Origin: a candidate division CSSED10-310 bacterium
GTDB taxonomy: Bacteria > CSSED10-310 > JAFGJC01
DNA length: 5,517 bases
Assembly: GCA_016929305.1 (NCBI GenBank)
Contig: JAFGJC010000182.1
Location: 1 to 5,517 of the forward strand
Reading direction: 5' to 3'
Part shown: piece by piece, positions 1 through 5,476 of the stretch
How positions within the stretch are numbered: the stretch's first letter is position 1
How the letters are laid out: each line of letters starts with the position of its first letter
Translations under genes and position numbers: made by a program
The notes under the pieces: model-generated
Database searches by the model: none
Told to the model about the DNA's origin: nothing
The model's input: only the letters and a program-made list of their open reading frames with translations

Positions 1-58
1 AATTTCCCAGCGGATTAACGGTGCCAACTCCGGTAATTACTACCCGTTTAAATTCCAT
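1..58 (-). CDS. fabF: 3-oxoacyl-ACP synthase II (FabF), N-terminal fragment
   Basis: This is the 5' end of a gene that runs off the left edge; only 19 codons plus one base are present. The peptide is MEFKRVVITGVGTVNPLGN, the characteristic N-terminal beta strand and glycine turn of FabF-type condensing enzymes (compare the RRVVVTGLG...PVGN pattern of the family). FabF extends acyl-ACP with malonyl-ACP in fatty-acid elongation in the cytoplasm. The Cys-His-His active site lies outside the window and cannot be checked. The start ATG lies 12 nt downstream of the acpP stop codon, so the two are almost certainly one operon, with the carrier protein gene first. That acpP-fabF order is common in bacteria and supports FabF over FabB. 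Confidence 0.9.
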   Translation of the reverse strand, partial: MEFKRVVITGVGTVNPLGN

Positions 59-70
59 AAAATTTACGGA

Positions 71-307
71 TTACTTAATAGCCTCTTCAATGTGTGCAAT
101 GGCTTCGCCTACAGTTGAAATCTTTTCAGCCTGATCATCGGGAATAGCCAGGTCAAACTCTTTTTCAAACTCCATGATTAATTCAACTGTGTCAAGTGAA
201 TCTGCTCCCAAATCATTGGTGAATGATGCTTCGTTGGTTACTTCACTCTCGTCAACACCTAATTTATCAACGATAATTGCCTTTACTTTAGCTGCAACAT
301 CAGACAT
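71..307 (-). CDS. acpP: Acyl carrier protein
   Basis: A complete 78-residue acyl carrier protein, the normal length for the family. It carries the growing acyl chain on a 4'-phosphopantetheine arm during type II fatty-acid synthesis. The attachment motif is GADSLDTVEL, with Ser37 as the modified serine. Helix II after it is strongly acidic (ELIMEFEKEFD), the face recognised by partner enzymes, and the C-terminal part (IPDDQAEKISTVGEAIAHIEEAI) fits helices III and IV. The start is the ATG at 307; no Shine-Dalgarno is visible and the leader is A/T-rich, as usual in Bacteroidota. fabF follows 12 nt after the stop. The gene is divergent from purN, with promoters for both in the gap between them. 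Nothing is missing or unusual in the protein. Confidence 0.98.
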   Translation of the reverse strand: MSDVAAKVKAIIVDKLGVDESEVTNEASFTNDLGADSLDTVELIMEFEKEFDLAIPDDQAEKISTVGEAIAHIEEAIK

Positions 308-311
308 AATT

Positions 312-323
312 CTAAAATTTTAG
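312..323. other. 12-nt perfect A/T palindrome in the acpP leader
   Basis: CTAAAATTTTAG is a perfect palindrome beginning 5 nt upstream of the acpP start codon, inside its predicted mRNA leader. It could be a small operator or simply chance in A/T-rich DNA; as an RNA hairpin it would be weak because no unpaired loop remains. I attach no function to it. Confidence 0.25.
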
Positions 324-356
324 TTAATACTATTTGAGTTTTTAAATAATTCGGTG

Positions 357-388
357 CAAAGTAATACATTTACAGCTTATAATTCAAA
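357..388 (-). promoter_or_regulatory. Probable acpP-fabF promoter, Bacteroidota type
   Basis: Read on the minus strand there is TTTG at 388-385, a 20-nt spacer, then TTACTTTG at 364-357. The Bacteroidota housekeeping consensus is TTTG at about -33 and TAnnTTTG at about -7 with a spacer near this length; the -7 element here matches 7 of 8 positions in effect (the second base is T, not A) and the -33 element matches fully. Transcription would start near 350-353, giving a leader of about 45 nt before the acpP ATG at 307. This is the only promoter in the window where both elements are visible. Confidence 0.65.
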
Positions 389-441
389 GAAAAATTATAA
401 AAAAGATGATGAAGACCTGCTAAATTAATCGTATAATCTTC

Positions 442-449
442 TAAATTTG
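442..449 (+). promoter_or_regulatory. Probable purN promoter -7 element
   Basis: TAAATTTG is an exact match to the Bacteroidota TAnnTTTG -7 element, 42 nt upstream of the purN ATG at 492. Transcription would start at about 453-456, leaving a leader of roughly 36-39 nt that is A/T-rich. No TTTG is present at the expected -33 distance (about 417-424), so the assignment rests on the -7 element and its position only. The final three bases form a TTG in frame with purN, which makes a false upstream start. Confidence 0.5.
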
Positions 450-491
450 AACGTTTTATTCAAATATTCAAACTCTAAAAACCAATATAAA

Positions 492-1067
492 ATGAATGTT
501 AGGAGAATCGCTGTTTTCGCTTCAGGTTCAGGTACCAATGCCCAAAATATATTTCAATACTTTTTTGATAATGAGAGCATTAAAATTGATTCCTTATGGA
601 GCAACAACCCCGGGGCGTATGCACTGAACAGGGCAGCTTCCATGGGGATCGACACATTCATTTTTGATCGCCGGCAGCTGTATGAAACCGGGGAGGTGCT
701 TCAAACACTGAAAGACAGAGGCGTTAATTTAATTGTCCTTGCCGGATTCCTCTGGCTAGTTCCGGAAAGTCTGATCCTTCATTTCCCTATTCTGAATATC
801 CATCCGGCTCTGCTCCCGAAATACGGAGGAAAGGGTATGTACGGGATGAAAGTTCATCAGGCTGTTATTGACAACAGGGAGGTCAAAACCGGCATTTCCA
901 TTCACCTTGTAAATCAGAATTACGATGAGGGAGCGATTATTTTTCAGGCTGATTGTGCAGTTTCTCCGGATGACACTCCGGAGTCGGTGGCCCGAAAAGT
1001 GCATGAACTGGAGTATAAATATTTTCCGGTGGTAATCGAACAGTTCCTGCTGGGGAAAATAAAATGA
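492..1067 (+). CDS. purN: Phosphoribosylglycinamide formyltransferase (GAR transformylase)
   Basis: A complete 191-residue PurN, close to the usual size of about 190-215. It transfers the formyl group of 10-formyl-tetrahydrofolate to glycinamide ribonucleotide, the third step of purine synthesis, in the cytoplasm. The N-terminal FASGSGTNAQNI (residues 9-20) is the phosphate-binding loop. The segment NIHPALLPKYGGKGMYG (102-118) is the family signature. The catalytic triad is intact as Asn102, His104 and Asp145 (NYDEGAII), corresponding to Asn106, His108 and Asp144 of the E. coli enzyme. I chose the ATG at 492 because the protein then starts MNVRRIAVFASGSGTN, as relatives do. An in-frame TTG at 447 would add 15 residues but lies inside the -7 promoter element. 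The gene is divergent from acpP and followed by a structured spacer before rprX. Confidence 0.96.
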   Translation: MNVRRIAVFASGSGTNAQNIFQYFFDNESIKIDSLWSNNPGAYALNRAASMGIDTFIFDRRQLYETGEVLQTLKDRGVNLIVLAGFLWLVPESLILHFPILNIHPALLPKYGGKGMYGMKVHQAVIDNREVKTGISIHLVNQNYDEGAIIFQADCAVSPDDTPESVARKVHELEYKYFPVVIEQFLLGKIK

Positions 1068-1100
1068 CCATCCATTTTTGTCGTTCAGACCGGATCAAAT

Positions 1101-1153
1101 CCCGGACTCTGTCCTGGCGCGTCCGGCCAGGTTTCATTTTATGCGGAGCCGGG
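1101..1153 (+). other. GC-rich intergenic segment able to form a long imperfect hairpin
   Basis: Between purN and rprX a GC-rich stretch stands out from its A/T-rich surroundings. Bases 1101-1112 pair with 1143-1153: eleven pairs including two G-U, with A1106 as the only bulge. Directly stacked on them is a six-pair GC-rich stem, 1113-1118 (CCTGGC) with 1126-1131 (GCCAGG), closing a 7-nt loop. The single large interruption is an 11-nt U-rich bulge at 1132-1142. The total is 17 pairs in 53 nt. It could be a processed 3' end of purN mRNA, a cis-acting leader element, a small RNA, or a copy of a dispersed palindromic repeat. I do not recognise it as any known family, and pairing was done by eye without energy calculation. 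Confidence 0.45.
1113..1140 (+). terminator. Possible rho-independent terminator of purN
   Basis: CCTGGC at 1113-1118 and GCCAGG at 1126-1131 form a six-pair GC-rich stem with a 7-nt loop, followed at once by TTTCATTTT. Stem plus T-rich tail is the form of an intrinsic terminator, 46 nt after the purN stop. The T tract is interrupted by CA and the stem is short, so efficiency may be modest. The same stem is the apical part of the larger fold at 1101-1153. Confidence 0.45.
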
Positions 1154-1226
1154 TTAATAATCATTAGTTTGGAGGTCTTCCCGTTAAATAATGTTAAAAG
1201 GAACTTCATTCGTTTTCCATTCAAAT

Positions 1227-1234
1227 TATCTTTG
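1227..1234 (+). promoter_or_regulatory. Possible rprX promoter -7 element
   Basis: TATCTTTG matches TAnnTTTG exactly and lies 4 nt upstream of the ATG at 1239. The start of transcription would fall at about 1238-1241, so the mRNA would be nearly leaderless. No TTTG is present at the -33 distance (about 1202-1207), so this may be chance in A/T-rich DNA. It argues mildly against translation from the upstream ATG at 1191. Confidence 0.35.
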
Positions 1235-1238
1235 TTGC

Positions 1239-2849
1239 ATGAGCCGAAAGATGTTGGTAACTCTAATTGTTTTAATGGCATTGGTGCTTTCAGGATTAAT
1301 CCTGATTCAGACCAATATCATCAAAACTGCTTCTGATATTCGCGAAGAGCAGTTCGATCAGATGGTTAAGAGCGCCATGAAGGGAGTGGTCGATCAGATG
1401 GAGTTGCATGAACAGCGTGCTGCCCGCGAAAGCGCACGTATCGGAAGGCTTCCTGGCATGACCAATTCTCCGGGAAATCTAAACGTATTTCCAAGACAGC
1501 ATTCCGGACATTTATCGGGCAGTTTCCGGTTGCAGTATTCGGAAAGAAATATTTTTGGAAATTATCAGGAAGAATTTCAGATCATCATTACCGATTCTAC
1601 CCGCGCTGAGCAAATTCCGGGATTCCTCGACCAGCCCAATGATGCGAGTTCATTTGATCAGATACTGGAATCGAATCTCGACCTGGAGCGCCGCAGGGAA
1701 CAGTACCTGAAAGACATGAACTGGCGGAACTATAAGACATTGCTGGAAGACAGACCGCTTGACGAAAGGATAGATTCTGTTGTTCTATCCGGCACCATTG
1801 CTGATATTTTTCAGGAATCAGGTATTACCCTGGAGTATAAATATGCCGTAAGGAGTTCTAACCTCGGGCAGGATAAGTTCATAATGGGCAGTCCGGGATA
1901 TAATGCTTTGAGGAAGAAAGAGTATTCCAGTCTTCTTTTCCCTTACGATATTGATGGCCAGCAACCCAATTATCTTTATGTGTATTTCCCCAAGCGTTCG
2001 GGCTTTCTGCTCAGGGCAACCGGGTTTACCATTATTCCTACCCTGATCCTTACCGGCCTGCTGATAGCTATCTTTGCCTATGCGATTATGGTCATCTTCA
2101 GACAGAAAAAACTTTCGCTTATAAAAAATGACTTCATTAATAACATGACACATGAGCTGAAAACTCCCATCTCGACCATTTCTCTTGCCAGTCAGATGCT
2201 CGAAGACGGAAGTGTAACCAACACCCCTAAAACCATCGAACATATTTCAAGGATCATTAACCAGGAGAGTAAACGGCTCAGCTTTCAGGTGGAAAAAGTT
2301 TTGCAGATGGCCGTTTTTAACGAGGGTCGATTGAAACTGAAGTTCAAGGAATTTGATATGAATAAGACGCTGCTGAATGTGTTGAATAATTTTGAGCTGC
2401 GCGTGAAAAGCAAAAACGGTGTACTCCGTTCGGATATCTATGCAGGTGAAGCTTTAATCAAGGGTGATGAGGTCCATCTGACTAATGTGGTTTTCAACCT
2501 GCTTGACAATGCTGTCAAGTATAGCAATGGATCTCCTGAAATTACCGTTGCCACAGAAAATAACAATTCGCATGTGATCATCTCAGTAAAGGATAATGGC
2601 ATTGGGATACCCAAGGAACACCATACACAGATTTTTGATCGTTTTTACCGCGTTCCCACAGGGAATGTACACAATGTAAAGGGATTTGGCCTGGGATTGA
2701 GTTACGTAAAAAAGATCGTGGATATGCACAATGGCAAAATCATTGTGGACAGTGCAATGAATAAGGGTACAAAATTTAGTATACTTTTACCAAAAATAAA
2801 AAAGGAACATGGAACAAAAGACAAAATTACTTTTAGCAGAAGACGATGA
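1239..2849 (+). CDS. rprX: Membrane sensor histidine kinase, RprX-like
   Basis: A 536-residue sensor kinase in the inner membrane that should autophosphorylate and pass phosphate to the adjacent regulator. From the ATG at 1239: a basic start (MSRK), TM1 about 5-24, a periplasmic region about 25-260, TM2 about 263-287, then a dimerisation/phosphoacceptor domain and HATPase_c. The H-box is NMTHELKTPIS with His305. The ATP-binding lid is complete: N-box 415-424 (NVVFNLLDNAVKYS), G1 DNGIGIP (from 452), F-box FDRFYRVP (from 466) and G2 GFGLGL (482-487). There is no HAMP or PAS domain between TM2 and the H-box, only about 15 residues. The periplasmic sensor region matches no fold I recognise, so the signal is unknown. 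An in-frame ATG at 1191 would add 16 atypical residues; ATG 1251 is a shorter alternative. The last 41 nt overlap rprY. The name rests on the linked RprY-like regulator. Confidence 0.88.
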   Translation: MSRKMLVTLIVLMALVLSGLILIQTNIIKTASDIREEQFDQMVKSAMKGVVDQMELHEQRAARESARIGRLPGMTNSPGNLNVFPRQHSGHLSGSFRLQYSERNIFGNYQEEFQIIITDSTRAEQIPGFLDQPNDASSFDQILESNLDLERRREQYLKDMNWRNYKTLLEDRPLDERIDSVVLSGTIADIFQESGITLEYKYAVRSSNLGQDKFIMGSPGYNALRKKEYSSLLFPYDIDGQQPNYLYVYFPKRSGFLLRATGFTIIPTLILTGLLIAIFAYAIMVIFRQKKLSLIKNDFINNMTHELKTPISTISLASQMLEDGSVTNTPKTIEHISRIINQESKRLSFQVEKVLQMAVFNEGRLKLKFKEFDMNKTLLNVLNNFELRVKSKNGVLRSDIYAGEALIKGDEVHLTNVVFNLLDNAVKYSNGSPEITVATENNNSHVIISVKDNGIGIPKEHHTQIFDRFYRVPTGNVHNVKGFGLGLSYVKKIVDMHNGKIIVDSAMNKGTKFSILLPKIKKEHGTKDKITFSRRR

Positions 2850-3498
2850 GAACCTGGGCTTGCTGCTAAAGGAATACCTGTTGGCCAAAGGTTATGAAGC
2901 AAGTCTCTATCCCGACGGTGAAGCGGCTTATAAAGGTTTTATGAAGGAACATTACGATATTTGCATTTTGGATATTATGATGCCGAAAAAAGACGGTTTT
3001 TCCCTTGCCAGGGATATACGGATGGTAAATGCTGATATCCCGATCATTTTCCTTACGGCAAAAAATCTGAAAGACGATGTAATTGAGGGTTTTAAGTTAG
3101 GGGCCGATGATTATATCACAAAACCCTTCAGCATGGAAGAGCTTATCTTCCGGATTGAAGCTATCCTGCGCAGGACCTCGCAGGAATCATTGGTTTCCTC
3201 GGAGGCTGTTTATACTTTGGGAAAATATACTTTTGATACACGAAAACAGATTCTTTCTGATGCAGAAAAAAGCGTTAAGCTAACTACCAAGGAGTCTGAT
3301 TTGCTGCAGCTTCTCTGCCAGAATGCCAACAAAGTACTGGAACGGAATTATGCCCTGAAATCGATCTGGATTGACGATAATTACTTTAACGCCCGCAGCA
3401 TGGATGTATACATCACCAAATTGCGCAAGCATTTGAAGGACGAACCTTCGGTAGAGATCATCAATGTGCATGGGAAGGGATATAAATTGATTGTCTGA
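2809..3498 (+). CDS. rprY: OmpR-family response regulator, RprY-like
   Basis: A complete 229-residue DNA-binding response regulator. The receiver domain covers about 6-121, with the acidic pocket Glu11-Asp12-Asp13, the phosphoacceptor Asp55 (ILDIMMPKKDG), the switch Thr83 and the conserved Lys105 (TKPF). An OmpR/PhoB winged helix covers about 135-229; its recognition helix is in NARSMDVYITKLRKHL and the wing is VHGKGYKL. The receiver and the WIDDNYFNARSMDVY segment recall RprY of Bacteroides, first described as a partner of RprX and able to alter porin regulation in E. coli; that comparison is from memory. The start ATG at 2809 is the only reasonable one, since the next Met is residue 45. AAAGGA at 2801-2806 is a Shine-Dalgarno-like sequence with a short 2-nt spacing. 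The start lies inside rprX, 41 nt before its stop, which suggests coupled translation with the kinase. Target genes are not shown by the window. Confidence 0.93.
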   Translation: MEQKTKLLLAEDDENLGLLLKEYLLAKGYEASLYPDGEAAYKGFMKEHYDICILDIMMPKKDGFSLARDIRMVNADIPIIFLTAKNLKDDVIEGFKLGADDYITKPFSMEELIFRIEAILRRTSQESLVSSEAVYTLGKYTFDTRKQILSDAEKSVKLTTKESDLLQLLCQNANKVLERNYALKSIWIDDNYFNARSMDVYITKLRKHLKDEPSVEIINVHGKGYKLIV

Positions 3499-3505
3499 TA
3501 ATTGC

Positions 3506-3530
3506 AGATATGGCTGTCAAAGCCATAGCT
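3506..3530. terminator. Hairpin between convergent rprY and lepA, possible bidirectional terminator
   Basis: TATGGCT (3509-3515) and AGCCATA (3521-3527) form a perfect seven-pair stem with a 5-nt loop. After an A-G mismatch two more pairs (3506-3507 with 3529-3530) extend it. It sits between the rprY stop and the lepA stop and its right arm overlaps the lepA TAG. Position between convergent genes and symmetry fit a bidirectional terminator, but neither side has a clear T tract, so it may instead protect mRNA 3' ends. Confidence 0.5.
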
Positions 3531-5316
3531 AATCCAGTTTCAGAACAGCCAGAAATGCCTTTTGCGGCACTTCCACATTTCCGATTTGTTTCATGCGTTT
3601 TTTTCCTTTTTTCTGTTTTTCCAGCAGCTTTCTTTTTCGGGTGATGTCACCGCCATAGCACTTGGCCGTTACATCTTTCCGGACGGCTTTTACCGTTTCC
3701 CTGGCAATTATCTTTGCGCCAATGGCTGCCTGGATGGCAATATCGAACTGTTGACGGGGGATCAGCTCTTTTAATTTTTCACACATTCGGCGTCCAAAGG
3801 GGTATGCATTGTCAAAGTGGATGAGGGTAGACAGGGCATCGACCATTTCACCGTTCAGCAAGATGTCGAGACGGACAAGCCGCGCTGGTTTATAGCCAGA
3901 CACGTGATAATCGAAGGAAGCATAACCGCGCGAAATACTCTTCAGCTTATCGTAAAAATCAAAAACAATCTCGCCCAAAGGTAAATTAAATACCAGTTCA
4001 GCCCGTTCCGCAGTCAGGTAGCTCTGACTTATCAACGTTCCGCGTTTATCGAGACAGAGATTCATGACCGGGCCGATAAATTCGGAGGAGGTAATGATGC
4101 TTGCACGAATAAAGGGCTCTTCAATGGTGTCAATGAGGGTGGGATTGGGCATACCCGATGGGTTATAGACGCGTTCGGTGGAACCTCCAGTCAGATGAAC
4201 AAGGTAAGAAACGTTTGGCACCGTTGTAATCACATTCATGTCGTATTCCCGCTCCAGCCGTTCCTGAATAATCTCCATATGAAGCAGTCCGAGAAACCCG
4301 CAACGAAAACCAAAGCCAAGGGCTGCCGAAGATTCCGGTTCAAAGGTAAGGGAAGCATCATTGAGCTGAAGCTTATCCATAGCGTTGCGCAAATCTTCGT
4401 AATCATCAGCATCAATCGGGTAAATTCCGGCAAAAACCATAGGCTTTACTTCTTCAAAACCGGAAATCGCTTTGTCACATGGCTTATTCACGTGCGTTAT
4501 TGTGTCACCAACTTTTACCTCCCTGGCCATTTTTATTCCTGAGGTGATATAGCCCACGTCACCGGCGTACATGACGTTACGGGGGACTAACCCGAGCTTG
4601 AGAATCCCGATCTCATCGGCATCGTATTCCTTCCCCGTGGCCACAAATTTTACCTTATCTTTGGTTTTAATCTGACCGTTTATGATTTTGAAGTAAGCAA
4701 TAACGCCACGAAACGAGTTAAATACAGAATCAAAGATCAGTGCCTGTAAAGGTGCATCGGGATCCCCTTTGGGAGGAGGGATCTTTTCAATGATCCGTTT
4801 TAATATCTGCTCAGTACCCATCCCCGTTTTACCACTGGCATGAATAATTTCTTCCCTCTTACACCCAATGAGGTCAATGATTTGATCCTCCACAACTTCA
4901 GGCAGGGCATTGGGGAGATCCATTTTATTCAGAATCGGAATGATCTCCAAATCATGTTCAAGAGCAAGGTAAAGGTTCGAAATGGTCTGGGCCTGAATGC
5001 CCTGAGTTGCATCAATGATGAGTAATGCTCCTTCACACGCAGCTATCGACCGGGAAACTTCATAGGAAAAATCAACATGTCCGGGAGTGTCGATAAGATT
5101 CAACTTGTAGGACTGACCGTCTTGTTCATAATCCATCTGTATGGCATGGCTCTTTATCGTAATGCCTCTTTCCTGCTCCAATTCCATGTTGTCGAGCACC
5201 TGATTACGCATTTCCCTGTCGCCAATCGTTTTCGTATGGACCAGCATGCGGTCGGCCAGGGTGCTTTTTCCATGGTCAATGTGGGCAATGATACAAAAAT
5301 TACGTATGTTATTCAT
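3529..5316 (-). CDS. lepA: Elongation factor 4, ribosomal GTPase LepA
   Basis: A complete 595-residue LepA/EF4, the usual length. It is a GTPase resembling EF-G that binds ribosomes; it has been described as a back-translocase and as a factor in 30S assembly or initiation. From Met at 5316: G1 AHIDHGKST (11-19), G2 Thr53 in RGITIKS, G3 DTPGH (76-80, with catalytic His80), G4 NKMD (130-133) and G5 in HASGKTG (about 159-165). Domain II and the EF-G-like domains III and V follow. The LepA-only C-terminal domain is present, with the basic segment KCYGGDITRKRKLLEKQKKG (552-571) and the end AFLAVLKLD, which separates it from EF-G and BipA/TypA. The start at 5316 gives MNNIRNFCIIAHIDHG, the normal N-terminus. 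An in-frame TTG at 5370 would add 18 residues but lies in the promoter. The gene is convergent with rprY. Confidence 0.98.
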   Translation of the reverse strand: MNNIRNFCIIAHIDHGKSTLADRMLVHTKTIGDREMRNQVLDNMELEQERGITIKSHAIQMDYEQDGQSYKLNLIDTPGHVDFSYEVSRSIAACEGALLIIDATQGIQAQTISNLYLALEHDLEIIPILNKMDLPNALPEVVEDQIIDLIGCKREEIIHASGKTGMGTEQILKRIIEKIPPPKGDPDAPLQALIFDSVFNSFRGVIAYFKIINGQIKTKDKVKFVATGKEYDADEIGILKLGLVPRNVMYAGDVGYITSGIKMAREVKVGDTITHVNKPCDKAISGFEEVKPMVFAGIYPIDADDYEDLRNAMDKLQLNDASLTFEPESSAALGFGFRCGFLGLLHMEIIQERLEREYDMNVITTVPNVSYLVHLTGGSTERVYNPSGMPNPTLIDTIEEPFIRASIITSSEFIGPVMNLCLDKRGTLISQSYLTAERAELVFNLPLGEIVFDFYDKLKSISRGYASFDYHVSGYKPARLVRLDILLNGEMVDALSTLIHFDNAYPFGRRMCEKLKELIPRQQFDIAIQAAIGAKIIARETVKAVRKDVTAKCYGGDITRKRKLLEKQKKGKKRMKQIGNVEVPQKAFLAVLKLD

Positions 5317-5367
5317 AACTTCCTGCTCTTCTATTGTTAAAATCTTCCGGCTCTGATAAATTTTCCG

Positions 5368-5375
5368 CAAAGATA
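5368..5375 (-). promoter_or_regulatory. Probable lepA promoter -7 element
   Basis: On the minus strand 5375-5368 reads TATCTTTG, an exact TAnnTTTG match, 51 nt upstream of the lepA ATG at 5316. Transcription would start near 5361-5364, giving a leader of about 45 nt containing CAGGAAG just before the ATG, a weak Shine-Dalgarno. The -33 region (about 5394-5401) reads GACAATTC and has no TTTG, so only the -7 element supports the call. Confidence 0.5.
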
Positions 5376-5444
5376 TTCATTTTTTGGTATCGGGAATTGT
5401 CGTTTTTTAATCTGTTTTTTATAACAACCGGAAATCAGAATTTT

Positions 5445-5461
5445 TTGGCACGCAATTTGAT
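5445..5461 (+). promoter_or_regulatory. Candidate sigma-54 (RpoN) promoter
   Basis: TTGGCACG at 5445-5452, four bases, then TTGAT at 5457-5461. The sigma-54 consensus is TTGGCACG-N4-TTGCW. The -24 half is exact and the spacing between the GG at -24 and the -12 position is the required 12 nt; the one mismatch is A in place of C at -12, a well conserved base. Transcription would start at about 5472, rightward, away from lepA. No activator-binding repeat is evident in the 70 nt upstream. Confidence 0.45.
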
Positions 5462-5476
5462 AAAACTTATGTAGCC

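Noticed and set aside
1164..1171. TTAGTTTG as an alternative rprX promoter
   Set aside because: It matches 7 of 8 positions of TAnnTTTG, but there is no TTTG at the -33 distance and the element at 1227-1234 is exact. It cannot be ruled out, so it is recorded only here.
1191..1238. Upstream ATG at 1191 as the rprX start
   Set aside because: It adds 16 residues (MLKGTSFVFHSNYLCC) before the usual basic residues and membrane segment, and the -7-like element at 1227-1234 lies downstream of it. GGAGG at 1171-1175 is 15 nt away, too far for a normal Shine-Dalgarno.
1064..1336. A 90-codon open frame overlapping the purN stop and the start of rprX
   Set aside because: It runs through the hairpin-forming spacer and in another frame over the kinase start; its sequence has no recognisable features, and the kinase frame continues with a clear membrane segment.
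1818..2243. A 141-codon open frame on the minus strand opposite rprX
   Set aside because: It is antisense to the TM2 and H-box region of the kinase, which is plainly coding on the plus strand.
4195..4542. A 115-codon open frame on the plus strand opposite lepA
   Set aside because: It is antisense to the most conserved part of LepA, with no promoter, ribosome site or family resemblance; a product of codon bias on the other strand.
5452..5459. GCAATTTG as a housekeeping -7 element
   Set aside because: The first two bases do not match TA and the nearest upstream TTTG (5444-5447) is only 4 nt away; the sigma-54 reading of the same bases fits much better.
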